The notes under the pieces: model-generated
Databases searched by the model: none
Seen by the model: the letters and a program-made list of their open reading frames with translations, nothing else
What the model was told of the DNA's origin: nothing
Translations under genes and position numbers: made by a program
Shown here: positions 29,366 through 39,297 of the stretch, piece after piece
Numbering within the stretch: position 1 is the first letter of the stretch
How the letters are laid out: each line of letters opens with the position of its first letter
Assembly: GCF_018881545.1 (NCBI RefSeq)
Contig: NZ_JACVQD010000001.1
Location: forward strand, 1,454,039-1,518,038
Direction: 5' to 3'
Length of the DNA stretch: 64,000 nucleotides
From: Polynucleobacter alcilacus
Lineage (GTDB): Bacteria > Pseudomonadota > Gammaproteobacteria > Burkholderiales > Burkholderiaceae

Positions 29366-30730
29366 TTAAGGTTTTCCGCGACTAGCGGCTTGCTCTTCTA
29401 GCCGATGCTCTAGGTAATGAATGCTGGTACCACCTTCTATGAAGTTCGGATCCAACATGAGTTCACGGTGCAAAGGTACGTTAGTCGTAATGCCATCAAT
29501 GACCATCTCTGAGAGAGCAATTTGCATGCGGCGGATCGCTTGTTCGCGAGTATTGCCGTAAGAGATTAACTTACCAATCATCGAGTCATAATTTGAAGGC
29601 ACAACATAGCCACTGTAGGCATGTGAATCCACACGAATTCCGGGGCCACCTGGCATATGGAAGGACCCTATTTTGCCTGGGCTTGGAGTGAACTTGAAAG
29701 GATCTTCCGCATTTAAGCGGCATTCAATGGCATGCCCACGGAACACAATGTCTTTTTGGCGATAGGCTAGTTTCAGGCCAGCAGCAATCCGAATCTGTTC
29801 TTGAACGATATCGACACCAGTAATCATTTCAGTTACAGGGTGTTCAACCTGAACGCGGGTATTCATCTCGATAAAGAAGAACTCGTTATTCTCATAAAGA
29901 AACTCAAAGGTTCCTGCACCACGGTAGCCAATCCTACGGCAGGCTTCTGCACAGCGCTCGCCAATCTTCGCAATCAAGCGACGATCAATACCAGGTGCGG
30001 GCGCTTCTTCAATAACTTTTTGATGGCGACGCTGCATTGAGCAGTCACGTTCGCCTAACCAGATTGCGCTGCCATGCGTATCCGCCAGAATTTGAATCTC
30101 TACGTGGCGAGGTTTTTCTAAAAACTTCTCCATATAGACTTCTGGATTACCAAAAGCACGTCCCGCTTCTTCACGCGTCATATTGACGGCATTTAGGAGT
30201 GCGGCTTCTGTGTGCACAACACGCATGCCACGTCCACCACCGCCACCAGCGGCTTTGATGATGACTGGATACCCTACTTTTTTAGCCGTAGCAATAATTT
30301 CTTTTGGGTCATCGGGTAAGGCGCCCTCAGAACCGGGCACGCAAGGCACACCCGCTTTAATCATGGCGCGTTTTGCGGATACCTTGTCGCCCATCAGGCG
30401 AATTGATGCTGCAGTCGGTCCAATGAAGGCAAAGCCTGATTTTTCAACGCGTTCAGCAAAGTCAGCATTCTCAGAGAGGAAGCCATAGCCGGGGTGAATT
30501 GCTTCAGCATCGGTTACTTCAGCAGCCGAAATAATGGCTGGCATATTGAGATAGCTTAACGGCGATGGAGCAGGTCCTATACATACTGCTTCATCAGCGA
30601 GCTTTACATATTTGGCTTCTTTATCTGCAGTGGAGTAGACCACTACAGTTTTAATTCCTAACTCGCGGCAGGCCCGCTGGATGCGGAGAGCAATTTCCCC
30701 CCGATTGGCAATCAGAATCTTATCGAACAT
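29366..30730 (-). CDS. accC: Acetyl-CoA carboxylase, biotin carboxylase subunit
   Basis: A 454-residue ATP-grasp enzyme that carboxylates biotin on AccB for malonyl-CoA synthesis. The N-terminus [19 protein letters not shown], the ATP-binding [13 protein letters not shown], and the catalytic [14 protein letters not shown] are present, and the length equals the family's. It follows accB by 44 bases and precedes the prmA fusion by 16, giving an aroQ-accB-accC-prmA order on the minus strand. Confidence 0.98.
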   Translation of the reverse strand: MFDKILIANRGEIALRIQRACRELGIKTVVVYSTADKEAKYVKLADEAVCIGPAPSPLSYLNMPAIISAAEVTDAEAIHPGYGFLSENADFAERVEKSGFAFIGPTAASIRLMGDKVSAKRAMIKAGVPCVPGSEGALPDDPKEIIATAKKVGYPVIIKAAGGGGGRGMRVVHTEAALLNAVNMTREEAGRAFGNPEVYMEKFLEKPRHVEIQILADTHGSAIWLGERDCSMQRRHQKVIEEAPAPGIDRRLIAKIGERCAEACRRIGYRGAGTFEFLYENNEFFFIEMNTRVQVEHPVTEMITGVDIVQEQIRIAAGLKLAYRQKDIVFRGHAIECRLNAEDPFKFTPSPGKIGSFHMPGGPGIRVDSHAYSGYVVPSNYDSMIGKLISYGNTREQAIRRMQIALSEMVIDGITTNVPLHRELMLDPNFIEGGTSIHYLEHRLEEQAASRGKP

Positions 30731-30774
30731 GGCAGCTCTAAGTTAAGTAAAAATGGATTAGAGGGCTTGATGAA

Positions 30775-31236
30775 TTAAGCAATGATGAACAGAGGTTGAT
30801 CAAACTCGACCCCTTGACCATTTTCACAAAGAATCTCTTTAATTACGCCAGCTTGTTCGGATTCAATCTCATTGAGCAACTTCATGGCTTCAATAATGCA
30901 AAGTGTTTGGCCTACTTTTACCGTATCACCAATATTGACAAAGTTTGGTGACTCTGGATTTGCCGCGCGATAGAAAGTACCAACCATCGGAGAGCGTGCA
31001 ACAAAACCGGTATCAGTACTTAGTGTCTCAGTACTTGAGGGAGCAGACTCTGGATTGGTGGCCGGCGGAGCTTGCATAATTGGTGCTGGTTGAGTTGCAT
31101 AAACCACTTGCCCAGTTGGCGCTGAAGATCCGGCATTAACAATGCGAACACGGTCTTCACCTTCATTAACCTCTAATTCAGAAATGCCCGACTCAGAGAC
31201 TAGGTCGATCAAGGTTTTTAATTTTCTCAGATCCAT
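30775..31236 (-). CDS. accB: Biotin carboxyl carrier protein of acetyl-CoA carboxylase
   Basis: A 153-residue carrier protein. Residues 1-35 form the conserved N-terminal helix region, a Pro/Ala/Thr-rich linker covers about 46-80, and the biotinyl domain follows. The biotin attachment site is Lys119 in [10 protein letters not shown], with Leu instead of the more usual Met after the lysine. It carries CO2 from AccC to the carboxyltransferase. It lies 36 bases after aroQ and 44 before accC. Confidence 0.97.
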   Translation of the reverse strand: MDLRKLKTLIDLVSESGISELEVNEGEDRVRIVNAGSSAPTGQVVYATQPAPIMQAPPATNPESAPSSTETLSTDTGFVARSPMVGTFYRAANPESPNFVNIGDTVKVGQTLCIIEAMKLLNEIESEQAGVIKEILCENGQGVEFDQPLFIIA

Positions 31237-31272
31237 GCGAGTACTTCCTCTCTTGTAATTCTTTAATGAAGC

Positions 31273-31722
31273 TTATTTTTGTAGACGGGCAATAGCTGCT
31301 TGCAGCGCCAATTCATAACCGATTGCTCCGAGACCACAGATCACGCCTGTAGCAATATCGGATAAATAGGAATGTTTGCGGAATTCTTCACGCTGGTGAA
31401 TGTTGGATAGATGGATTTCCACAAAAGGGATTGCCACTCCAGCCAAAACATCACGTAGTGCAACGCTGGTATGGGTAAATGCTCCGGGATTGATGATGAT
31501 GAAATCAACCCCATCTTGTTTTGCTTTTTGAATGCGATCAATCAGTTCGCCTTCATGATTACTTTGATAGGTACTCAAATCCACAGATTGGGCTTTAGCC
31601 AGATCTTCTAACTTTCTATGGATCTCTTCGAGTGTAGTTTTTCCATAAACCTCTGGTTCACGGCTTCCCAATAGATTAAGGTTTGGACCCTGAATTACGA
31701 GAATTGAAGCTTTTTTTGACAT
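31273..31722 (-). CDS. aroQ: 3-dehydroquinate dehydratase, type II
   Basis: A 149-residue shikimate-pathway enzyme that dehydrates 3-dehydroquinate. [17 protein letters not shown] carries the catalytic arginine and tyrosine, [11 protein letters not shown] the binding residues, and [16 protein letters not shown] the active-site segment. The type II length is right. It leads the aroQ-accB-accC run, an order frequent in proteobacteria. A perfect FNR-type box sits 65-78 bases upstream of its ATG. Confidence 0.97.
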   Translation of the reverse strand: MSKKASILVIQGPNLNLLGSREPEVYGKTTLEEIHRKLEDLAKAQSVDLSTYQSNHEGELIDRIQKAKQDGVDFIIINPGAFTHTSVALRDVLAGVAIPFVEIHLSNIHQREEFRKHSYLSDIATGVICGLGAIGYELALQAAIARLQK

Positions 31723-31970
31723 AGATCCCTATTTTTAGAGGCAGTTAGGAGTTAATTGCTTAATTGGGCTTTAGCTAACCTGGCCATTGATTTACATCAA
31801 CTGTTAAGGAAGGCAGTATACATTCCTAGCGGGGCTAAAAGATTAAAAACAGATGCAAATGCAGATTTTTCTCTATTTAGGTAGACGAATATCAAAAATA
31901 ATCCAACTAATTGCCTAAAAGTTAAGCAATTTAAAACAATAGCTTAATTTCTAAAATTCAACAAAATATC
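31723..31970. other. AT-rich gap between tlpA-like gene and aroQ
   Basis: Apart from the FNR-type box, it holds an imperfect hairpin at 31909-31931 (ten pairs with one mismatch, three-base loop) near the end of the tlpA-like gene, without a clear T-run. A TATACT on the minus strand (31820-31815) lacks a good -35. I see no small gene or structured RNA. Confidence 0.5.
31787..31800. promoter_or_regulatory. FNR/ANR-type box upstream of aroQ
   Basis: TTGAT-TTAC-ATCAA is a perfect match to the FNR/ANR consensus TTGAT-N4-ATCAA. It lies in the 248-base gap before aroQ. A class II position would place a start near 31752. No good -10 was found there, and the presence of an Fnr-type regulator in this genome is unknown. 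Confidence 0.45.
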
Positions 31971-32498
31971 TTATAAAGCAGATTTAATTGATTTTCTGAG
32001 CTCTTCTTCGTTTATCTTTCCTAATTTTGTGTAGACGGCTTTTCCTTTGGCGCTGATGATCACTGTGTAAGGTAGGGCTCCTTGAGTATTTCCCATTTGT
32101 TTTGACAGGCTGCTACCCTCCAGGCCGCCAATCACAATTGGGTAGGAGACAGGGGTGCTTTTCAGGAATTCGCGAATATTAGAGGGTGAATCAATACCGA
32201 TGCCGACAAATACGACATTTTGCTGCAAAAATTCTTGCTGAAGCAGATCTAAAGTAGGCATTTCCTCGACGCAAGGAGGGCACCAGGAGGCCCAAAAGTT
32301 CACCACCAAGACTTTTCCCTGCCATTCAACCGAATTTATGGGCTTTCCATCGGGTGATTGCCAAGCATTGGCAAAAAAGGCTTTGATGGAGGGCTCGCTC
32401 GCAAGCCCTGTTTTGGAAATCCACTGCGAAGTAAGGGTGCCCCCAAGCAATGCCAGTAGACTAATTACGACGATGATGAGCCATTGTCTTCGGTTCAT
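31971..32498 (-). CDS. TlpA/ResA-like membrane-anchored thioredoxin
   Basis: A 175-residue thioredoxin-fold protein facing the periplasm. An uncleaved or signal-like hydrophobic segment (residues 5-22) anchors it. The redox motif is CPPC in NFWASWCPPCVEEMP, near residues 70-80, and PYTVII supplies the cis-proline. Such proteins reduce apocytochrome c or other periplasmic disulfides. It diverges from mpl by 26 bases. The partner cannot be named from this context. Confidence 0.85.
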   Translation of the reverse strand: MNRRQWLIIVVISLLALLGGTLTSQWISKTGLASEPSIKAFFANAWQSPDGKPINSVEWQGKVLVVNFWASWCPPCVEEMPTLDLLQQEFLQQNVVFVGIGIDSPSNIREFLKSTPVSYPIVIGGLEGSSLSKQMGNTQGALPYTVIISAKGKAVYTKLGKINEEELRKSIKSAL

Positions 32499-32524
32499 TG
32501 CAACTCCTTCGCTAAAATTCGCAG

Positions 32525-33922
32525 ATGCATATACATATCTTGGGCATTTGCGGTACTTTCATGGGCGGCATAGCCGCAATTGCTCGGCAGGCCGGACATC
32601 GTGTTACTGGTTGCGACGCTAACGTCTATCCGCCAATGAGTACTCAGCTTGAGGCTCAAGGCATCGAACTGATTGAAGGATTTTCACCAGACCAATTATT
32701 GCAGTTTGAGACGATGCCTGATTTATTTGTTATCGGAAATGTGGTTTCTCGGGGTAATCTATTGATGGAGGCCATTCTGAATCAAGGTCTGTCTTATATT
32801 TCTGGACCGCAGTGGCTAGGCGAACAAGTTTTATACGGTCGACACGTCTTAGCAGTTGCTGGCACGCATGGTAAGACCACCACAGCGGCCATGCTCACAT
32901 GGATTTTAGAATTGAATGGCTACAAACCAGGTTATTTGATTGGTGGCGTGCCTCTGAATTTCACCGTATCGGCACGCTTAGGTGAGAGTCAATATTTTGT
33001 GATTGAAGCTGATGAATACGATACGGCGTTTTTTGATAAGCGCAGTAAGTTTGTTCACTACAGACCCCGCACTGCTTTGCTCAACAATTTGGAATTTGAC
33101 CATGCCGATATTTTTGCCGATCTCGCGGTAATAGAAACTCAATTCCATCATTTAGTTCGCACCGTACCTAGCGATGGTCTGTTGGTTGTGAATGCTGAGG
33201 AGCCTGCTTTGGAGCGGGTAGTCACACGCGGTGCTTGGGCGCCAGTTGAGCGTTTTGGGCACGAAGTTGCAAATGAATGGTCGTTAATTGCTCAAGAAGG
33301 AGATGGTTTCATTGTGCGCAAGTCTGGCAAAGAGGTAGCGAATGTGAAGTGGGCTGTAGATTCTGGGGTGATGGGACGCCACAATCAACTCAATGCCTTA
33401 GCTGCCATCGCTTCAGCAAATCACATTGGCATTTCTCCTCTAGATTCAGCAAGGGCATTAGCTCAATTTAAGAATGTCAAACGCCGCTTAGAGACAATTG
33501 GCGTTGCTAATAACATTACGGTGTATGACGATTTTGCGCATCATCCAACTGCCATTACTACTACGCTAGATGGTTTGCGTCGTCACGTAGGTAATGCCCG
33601 AATTTTGGCCATCTTGGAGCCTCGTTCCAATACGATGAAGCTTGGGGTGATGAAAGCCCAATTACCGGCAAGCCTGCAAGCAGCGGATAAGGTATTTGCC
33701 TACGGTGCCAACGCTGGTAAAGAATTTTTAGGCTGGGATTTGCAGGAAGTGTTGTCACCACTCAATGCTCAAGAGCAAGCTAAGGCGCAAGCTTTTGATG
33801 ATCTGGAGGCTTTAGTCAAGGCTGTATCTAAGGAGGCAAAGCCTGGTGATCACATCCTAGTGATGAGTAATGGCGGATTTGGCGGGGTACATCAAAAAAT
33901 ATTACAGGCCATTGCGGTCTAA
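32525..33922 (+). CDS. mpl: UDP-N-acetylmuramate:L-Ala-gamma-D-Glu-meso-DAP ligase
   Basis: A 465-residue Mur-ligase-family enzyme that recycles the murein tripeptide onto UDP-MurNAc. MHIHILGICGTFMGGIAAIAR opens the protein, GTHGKTTTAAM is the ATP loop (about 113-123), and DDFAHHPTAI marks the C-terminal domain. MurC differs in its N-terminus. It complements the AmpD fusion at 20.6-21.5 kb, which releases the tripeptide pathway intermediates. It leads a plus-strand run with fabG, RNB ribonuclease, tonB-like, aroE and mtgA. Confidence 0.94.
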   Translation: MHIHILGICGTFMGGIAAIARQAGHRVTGCDANVYPPMSTQLEAQGIELIEGFSPDQLLQFETMPDLFVIGNVVSRGNLLMEAILNQGLSYISGPQWLGEQVLYGRHVLAVAGTHGKTTTAAMLTWILELNGYKPGYLIGGVPLNFTVSARLGESQYFVIEADEYDTAFFDKRSKFVHYRPRTALLNNLEFDHADIFADLAVIETQFHHLVRTVPSDGLLVVNAEEPALERVVTRGAWAPVERFGHEVANEWSLIAQEGDGFIVRKSGKEVANVKWAVDSGVMGRHNQLNALAAIASANHIGISPLDSARALAQFKNVKRRLETIGVANNITVYDDFAHHPTAITTTLDGLRRHVGNARILAILEPRSNTMKLGVMKAQLPASLQAADKVFAYGANAGKEFLGWDLQEVLSPLNAQEQAKAQAFDDLEALVKAVSKEAKPGDHILVMSNGGFGGVHQKILQAIAV

Positions 33923-33944
33923 TAGACGTAAATAGAGGGAAAAA

Positions 33945-34679
33945 ATGAGTAACAGATTAAAAGACAAAGTGGCAATCATTACAGGCGCTGCCAAGGGAAT
34001 TGGCTTTGCCACGGCACAGCGTTTTGGGCAAGAGGGTGCAAAAGTGATCATTGCTGGTATCAATCTTGAGGCTGTAAAAGATGCTGCCGCGCAGGTTCCG
34101 AATGCGGAAGCTTATGCAATGGACGTGACTGATCGCGTCAGTATTCAGGCGGTAGTAGATGAAGTAATGCAAAAACATGGCCGCATCGACATCTTGATTA
34201 ATAACGCTGGTATTACTCAGGATGCGCGTTTAGTAAAGATGACTGAGGCGCAGTTTGATAGCGTGATCGATGTCAATCTAAAAGGGGTTTTCAACTGCAC
34301 GCAGTTGGTCGTTCCTCATATGCTCGAAGCAGGATCGGGTGCTATCGTTAATGCCTCAAGCGTTGTTGGAATTTACGGTAATTTTGGTCAAACCAATTAC
34401 TCAGCTACGAAGTTTGGCGTGATTGGTTTTACCAAAACTTGGGCGCGTGAGCTCGGGTCCAAAGGCATTCGCGTAAACGCCGTTTGCCCAGGATTTATTG
34501 CGACCGAGATGGTAAAAGCCATGCCAGAAAATATTTTGCAGGATATCGAGAGGCGCAGTTGGCTTGGCAGACTTGGTACCCCTGAAGAAATGGCCAATGT
34601 CTATTTATTTCTGGCCAGCGATGAGGCTAGCTACGTCAATGGAGTTGCTTTAGAGGCTAGCGGCGGGATCTCGCTCTAA
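33945..34679 (+). CDS. fabG: SDR-family oxidoreductase, FabG-like 3-oxoacyl-ACP reductase
   Basis: A 244-residue short-chain dehydrogenase. The cofactor loop is [14 protein letters not shown] follows, and the catalytic set is the Ser in NASSVVG and YSATK (Tyr-x-x-x-Lys). The length and the [13 protein letters not shown] segment resemble FabG. There are no other fatty-acid genes adjacent, so it may be a FabG paralogue acting on hydroxyacyl-CoA or another substrate. A GAGGGA Shine-Dalgarno precedes the ATG; it lies 22 bases after mpl and two bases before the RNB gene. Confidence 0.85.
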   Translation: MSNRLKDKVAIITGAAKGIGFATAQRFGQEGAKVIIAGINLEAVKDAAAQVPNAEAYAMDVTDRVSIQAVVDEVMQKHGRIDILINNAGITQDARLVKMTEAQFDSVIDVNLKGVFNCTQLVVPHMLEAGSGAIVNASSVVGIYGNFGQTNYSATKFGVIGFTKTWARELGSKGIRVNAVCPGFIATEMVKAMPENILQDIERRSWLGRLGTPEEMANVYLFLASDEASYVNGVALEASGGISL

Positions 34680-34681
34680 GT

Positions 34682-36724
34682 ATGAATCTTTTATACGAAG
34701 AGGGCGGCGATATCAAAATCGCCACAGTGCAGTCTGCATCTGGTTCGGGCGATACGGAGTCATGGCAAGCAACTAGTCTTTCAGGCAAGAAAATCAAACT
34801 AAAGGCGAAGGAAGTTTGGTTGCGCTTTGAAAAACCAGAGGCACAAGCAGTAATGGATGAAGCCAATATCTTATCGAAAGAGATTGATCTACAGTTGCTT
34901 TGGGATTGCGCTCCAGATGAAGAGTTTGGTTTGGTTGAGGTGTCGTTGGAATATTTTGGTGCGCAGGCAAGCATTGCACAGCAGCTTGCCTTAGCGATTG
35001 CTTTACAAGGTGCCCCAGTATTTTTTCGCCGCAAGGGTCGCGGCCGCTTTCAACGAGCTCCCCTTGAGCAGTTACAGGCAGGGTTGGTTGCATTAGAGCG
35101 TAAACAAAAAGAATTAGAGCAGCAGGCCGATTGGCAAAAAGAATTGGTCATAGGCACTTTCCCTGAAGCTCTCAAGTCATCTGCCTCACAACTCTTATTT
35201 TCTCCAGATAAAAATACCTCCGCATACAAGGCTTTGAGCGCTGCTTGTACTGAGACAGGTGAATCTCCAGCCCAGCTAATGATTCGTTGTGGTGCGATTG
35301 ATTCTCCATTGGCCTATCACCAAGGCATGTTTTTAAAGACTCACTTCCCTGGTGGAGCTGCCCACAATGAGGGCATCGGAGTTGACCCAGATGCTTATGC
35401 TGCTGCGATTGCAGAACTCTCAATAGCAGAAGTGCAAGCCTTTTCTATCGATGACTCCGGCACTACCGAGATTGATGATGCTTTATCGGTCACGGATTTG
35501 CCTGCTGGCGGACATCGAATCGGCATTCATATTGCTGCGCCTGGATTAGCAATTAACAAGGATGATCCTTTGGATCAGGTGGCGCGTAGTCGCATGTCTA
35601 CCGTATATTTTCCGGGCGACAAAATTACGATGTTGCCTGATTCAGTGATTGAACAGTTTTCCTTGGATGAGGGTGTTGCACGTCCGGCTCTTTCAATCTA
35701 TGTGGATATTGATGTCGAAGGGGTGCTGGATCGAGAGTCCTTGCAGATGCGTGCCGAGATGGTGCCAATGGTGGCCAATCTCCGACTTGAGGATATTGAG
35801 CATCTGGTGAGCGAAGAAAGTCTTGCCGATGAGTCTGCGAGCTATTCGTATCGCAAAGAGTTAGCTATTTTATGGAAAGCCGCAAAACAGCTTCATGCTG
35901 GACGACAAGAAAAGCGCATTGCAAATGGACTTCGTGCTGAGCAACTGGGGTTAATTGACCCGAATGCCCTCGCAAGAGACTTTCATTTTCAGATACAAGA
36001 TCTGGATGGAGCTGTACGTGTGGAGATCGTCCCGCGTCAACGGGGTTCTATTCTCGATACGATTGTTGCGGAGTGGATGATTTTTTGTAATAGTGCTTCT
36101 GGTCAATTATTGGCTGATCATGGCTTGCCTGGTCTGTTTAGAACTCAGAAAGGATGGGGTCCTTTGCGCACACGGATGCAAACCACTCCAGGACCTCATG
36201 AGGGCCTAGGTTTGGATTACTACGCTTGGTGTACCTCGCCGCTACGGCGCTACTCTGATTTGGTGAACCAGTGGCAACTGATTGCTTTGGCAAAGCATGG
36301 TGTTACGGCCAAGATGGTCGCACCATTCCCACCGCGCGATGCCACTCTGATGGGCATTGCTGCTGACTTTGAAGCTTGTTATCAAACTTATGGAGAGTAC
36401 CAGGATAGATTAGAGAAATACTGGTGCTTGCGTTGGATTTCTCAAGACGGTGACTCTAAGAATGTGTTTGTGTGTCATCTAAAAGAAGGCATGTCTAGAC
36501 TGGAGTTGATTCCATTGCATCTACCCATTCCAGAGTTGGCCAGCCATCCCCGCATGACGCGTGCTGAAGTAGTAGTTGCCGATATTGATTTATTGCAATT
36601 GAGCGCAGCAGTCAGAGTGCTTGAGATTGAAACAAAGATTGAATCGCCTGAGAAAGTCGCTGAAGATGGTCTTATACCTTCGGAGGGCGCCGAAGAAGAT
36701 GGCAGCGCAAATGAAGTCAAATGA
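34682..36724 (+). CDS. RNB-domain exoribonuclease (RNase II/R family)
   Basis: A 680-residue 3'-5' exoribonuclease. The catalytic aspartates are in FSIDDSGTTEIDDALS near residue 254-268, and the C-terminal part of the RNB domain shows TSPLRRYSDLVNQWQL. The flanking regions match neither E. coli RNase II nor RNase R closely; a long N-terminal region precedes the RNB domain. This is the betaproteobacterial type found next to tonB-aroE. It probably degrades mRNA in the cytoplasm. The TonB-like gene overlaps its 3' end. Confidence 0.88.
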   Translation: MNLLYEEGGDIKIATVQSASGSGDTESWQATSLSGKKIKLKAKEVWLRFEKPEAQAVMDEANILSKEIDLQLLWDCAPDEEFGLVEVSLEYFGAQASIAQQLALAIALQGAPVFFRRKGRGRFQRAPLEQLQAGLVALERKQKELEQQADWQKELVIGTFPEALKSSASQLLFSPDKNTSAYKALSAACTETGESPAQLMIRCGAIDSPLAYHQGMFLKTHFPGGAAHNEGIGVDPDAYAAAIAELSIAEVQAFSIDDSGTTEIDDALSVTDLPAGGHRIGIHIAAPGLAINKDDPLDQVARSRMSTVYFPGDKITMLPDSVIEQFSLDEGVARPALSIYVDIDVEGVLDRESLQMRAEMVPMVANLRLEDIEHLVSEESLADESASYSYRKELAILWKAAKQLHAGRQEKRIANGLRAEQLGLIDPNALARDFHFQIQDLDGAVRVEIVPRQRGSILDTIVAEWMIFCNSASGQLLADHGLPGLFRTQKGWGPLRTRMQTTPGPHEGLGLDYYAWCTSPLRRYSDLVNQWQLIALAKHGVTAKMVAPFPPRDATLMGIAADFEACYQTYGEYQDRLEKYWCLRWISQDGDSKNVFVCHLKEGMSRLELIPLHLPIPELASHPRMTRAEVVVADIDLLQLSAAVRVLEIETKIESPEKVAEDGLIPSEGAEEDGSANEVK

Positions 36725-37586
36725 AATGGCCCCGCCTGAAAAATTAGGTAAAGCTATTGCCTACATTCCAAAAACTTGGCGTCGCCATCCTTTTTGGTTG
36801 GCGCTGTGCGTATCACTTTTCATTCACGCCCTTTTTCTCTCTATTCGTTGGGGATTTGGTGAGATTCAGAATCGCCGCCTCAACACCCCTTTAAGTGTGG
36901 TGCTGGTGAACGCCAGCAACACACTACCACCTAAGCAAGCAAACAAATTAGCGCAAGCTGACTTACAGGGTGGCGGTAAAACAGAGGACCAAGATGCCAC
37001 TGCTTTGCACCGAGCAAGATTGGGTGCGGAAGCACGTCTTGAAGTCTTAGAGAAGCAACAAAAACAAATGTTGGCCAAACTCGATGAGCAGCGAGCTCGT
37101 GCAGGTGGGCGCAAAAGTGGGGAAGAGCAAAAAATTGCCCCTCAACTCAATTCTTTAGAGGCCGAGTTAGCAAAGCGTTTGCAGGTTAATGGACGCGAGC
37201 CACGTCGGAAGATATTAACGGGCACCAATACAAAAGCAGTGAGCTTTGCCCATTATTACGATGCCATGCGCCAAAAGATTGAAGCCTATGGGAGCGCTTT
37301 TTTCCCTCGAGCCAATGGGCGCCCCTTATATGGCAGCTTAGTGATCGTAGTCAGCGTAGACGCTCAAGGTCGCATTACTAGTAGTGCGCAGGGTAAGGAC
37401 GGCCTTTCCATTGGTCGCAGCTCCGGTAATCCCGAGTTAGATCGACAGGCGCTGGCAATTGTGCGCGCATCAGCTCCGTTTGGCCCATTTCCTTCTGAGA
37501 TGCGCAAGCAAATAGACGTGCTCGATTGGATCTCTACTTTTGAGTTCACCCGGGATAGTGCTGACCGCCTCGAGCTAAAGCAATAA
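36699..37586 (+). CDS. TonB-like energy transducer or envelope protein
   Basis: A 295-residue inner-membrane protein with one N-terminal transmembrane segment (about residues 29-50, FWLALCVSLFIHALFLS), a charged Gln/Lys/Glu-rich helical middle, and a C-terminal TonB-type domain (VIVVSVDAQGRI then ALAIVRASAPFGPFP). It would span the periplasm and couple proton-motive force to outer-membrane receptors, but no exbBD or tolQR is nearby. The start is uncertain: ATG 36699 has GGAGGG 11 bases upstream and overlaps the RNB gene; ATGs at 36711 and 36726 are alternatives. Confidence 0.75.
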   Translation: MAAQMKSNEMAPPEKLGKAIAYIPKTWRRHPFWLALCVSLFIHALFLSIRWGFGEIQNRRLNTPLSVVLVNASNTLPPKQANKLAQADLQGGGKTEDQDATALHRARLGAEARLEVLEKQQKQMLAKLDEQRARAGGRKSGEEQKIAPQLNSLEAELAKRLQVNGREPRRKILTGTNTKAVSFAHYYDAMRQKIEAYGSAFFPRANGRPLYGSLVIVVSVDAQGRITSSAQGKDGLSIGRSSGNPELDRQALAIVRASAPFGPFPSEMRKQIDVLDWISTFEFTRDSADRLELKQ

Positions 37587-37626
37587 TTTTTTTGAAATCT
37601 ATGAATTCGCTTATTCTGTAGTCATC

Positions 37627-38532
37627 ATGAACTCGTCTATTTCTCCAGAACTCCATACCGACCCCCGCCTTCATGCTGGCGTGGATGTATACGCTGTTGC
37701 GGGTAACCCTATTTCTCATAGCAAGTCTCCTTTCATTCACCAAGCTTTTGCGGCACAGGCAAAGCAAAAAATGCACTATGGCCGTTTGCAAGCTGAATTA
37801 CCTTCTTTTGCCCAGACTGCGAAGGCATTTTTTGCTGCTGGCGGCAAGGGTATGAATGTGACAATTCCATTCAAGTTGGATGCACGCAACTTTGCAGAGG
37901 TATTAACAAGCCGCGCTCAATTGGCTGGTGCAGTCAATACGCTCTGGATTAAAGATGGCAAGATCCATGGTGACAATACAGACGGCGCTGGACTAGTTCG
38001 AGATTTATTGGCACAAGGCATTGCCCTACATGAGTCTAGAATTTTGCTTTTGGGAGCGGGTGGGGCGGCGCGTGGGGTGATTGGCCCATTGCTGGAGCAA
38101 GCGCCGAAATGTTTAGTAATTGCCAACCGCTCAAGTACAAAGGCAGATGAGCTGGTAAGCCTATACGCCGATTTGGCTGCCGCCCAAGAAGTTGCCCTAG
38201 AATCCCGCACCCTGTTGGACTTAGAGGATTCAGTTGTAACACCACACCCTTTTGATTTGGTTATTAATGCTACCGCTGCTGGGCTTGAAGATGTCTCCCC
38301 TTTAACTGCAAAAGCAGTGAGCAATATTTTTGTACCCAGTTCATTTGCCTATGACATGGTGTATGGGAAAACAACACCACTCATGCAACAAGCCTTACAA
38401 AGAGGCGCCCGAGTGAGTGATGGCTTGGGTATGTTGGTAGAGCAAGCAGCGGATGCATTTTTGTTATGGCGAGGATCAGAGTTAGCTGCAGCCATAGACC
38501 CGCGCGCGATATTAGCCCAGTTACGCAGCTAA
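37627..38532 (+). CDS. aroE: Shikimate dehydrogenase
   Basis: A 301-residue enzyme that reduces 3-dehydroshikimate with NADPH. GNPISHSKSPFIH holds the substrate serines, NVTIPFK the catalytic lysine, DNTDGAGLVRDL the catalytic aspartate, and LLLGAGGAARGV the nucleotide loop. A 16-residue lead before the conserved DVYAVAGNPISH makes it slightly long. It sits in the betaproteobacterial order tonB-aroE-mtgA, nine bases before mtgA. Confidence 0.95.
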   Translation: MNSSISPELHTDPRLHAGVDVYAVAGNPISHSKSPFIHQAFAAQAKQKMHYGRLQAELPSFAQTAKAFFAAGGKGMNVTIPFKLDARNFAEVLTSRAQLAGAVNTLWIKDGKIHGDNTDGAGLVRDLLAQGIALHESRILLLGAGGAARGVIGPLLEQAPKCLVIANRSSTKADELVSLYADLAAAQEVALESRTLLDLEDSVVTPHPFDLVINATAAGLEDVSPLTAKAVSNIFVPSSFAYDMVYGKTTPLMQQALQRGARVSDGLGMLVEQAADAFLLWRGSELAAAIDPRAILAQLRS

Positions 38533-38540
38533 TCTTTGCT

Positions 38541-39278
38541 ATGCGTTGGCTTATTTACGTAGTCAAATGTTTGCTTTGTGGTTTTCTGGCAATGCAGGCT
38601 TTCTTTGCGATTCAGATAGGCTTATGGACTACTTTAGATCCATCAAGTACGGCATTTCAGAGGGCTGAGCGATGGCGTTTATGCACTTGGCACTGGTCTT
38701 GTCCTGTTTATTCAGAATGGGTCCCCTATAGCAAGATTTCGAATAATCTCAAGCGCGCTGTCTTGGTGAGTGAAGACGATATCTTTTTCCAGCACAAAGG
38801 TGTGCGAGTTGAGGATATGCAAAAGGCCTGGGAAAAGAATCAACAAAAAAATCAATCTGGCAACAAATCAAAGACAGCTTTACGTGGGGGTTCAACAATT
38901 ACTCAACAATTGGCTAAGAATTTATTTCTTTCTTCCGAGCAAAATTATTTGCGCAAAGGCCAAGAGCTCATCATTACAGGACTTTTGGAATTAGCACTTT
39001 CTAAGCAAAGACTTTTTGAGATTTATCTCAATTCGGTTGAGTGGGGTGAGGGTATTTTTGGAGTTGGTGCAGCCTCCCATTATTACTACGCAAGCACTCC
39101 AGCATCATTAGACCGAGAGCAAGCTGCCGCTCTGGCTTCTGCATTACCTGCCCCTAAATGTTTTGATAAGCCGCAATACTGCCGTAAGGCTAATATTCAC
39201 TTCCCAACTCGCCAAGATTTCATCTTAGAAAACATGGATCGAGTTGCTTTGGCTCCCAATCCCAAGAGTTCTAAGTAG
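38541..39278 (+). CDS. mtgA: Monofunctional biosynthetic peptidoglycan transglycosylase
   Basis: A 245-residue GT51 enzyme that polymerises lipid II. An N-terminal membrane anchor (residues 5-27) precedes the catalytic SEDDIFFQHKGV, with the general-base glutamate, and GGSTITQQLAKNLFLS. No transpeptidase domain follows. ATG 38541 comes eight bases after the aroE stop and gives the usual N-terminal anchor; longer versions would run through the aroE coding sequence. Confidence 0.95.
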   Translation: MRWLIYVVKCLLCGFLAMQAFFAIQIGLWTTLDPSSTAFQRAERWRLCTWHWSCPVYSEWVPYSKISNNLKRAVLVSEDDIFFQHKGVRVEDMQKAWEKNQQKNQSGNKSKTALRGGSTITQQLAKNLFLSSEQNYLRKGQELIITGLLELALSKQRLFEIYLNSVEWGEGIFGVGAASHYYYASTPASLDREQAAALASALPAPKCFDKPQYCRKANIHFPTRQDFILENMDRVALAPNPKSSK

Positions 39279-39297
39279 CAGTCTTAAATTAGTAGTC

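Noticed and set aside
31909..31931. Imperfect hairpin after the tlpA-like gene that resembles the one at 8821.
   Set aside because: Similarity covers only the short GCCTAAAA core; a two-copy repeat family cannot be claimed from this.
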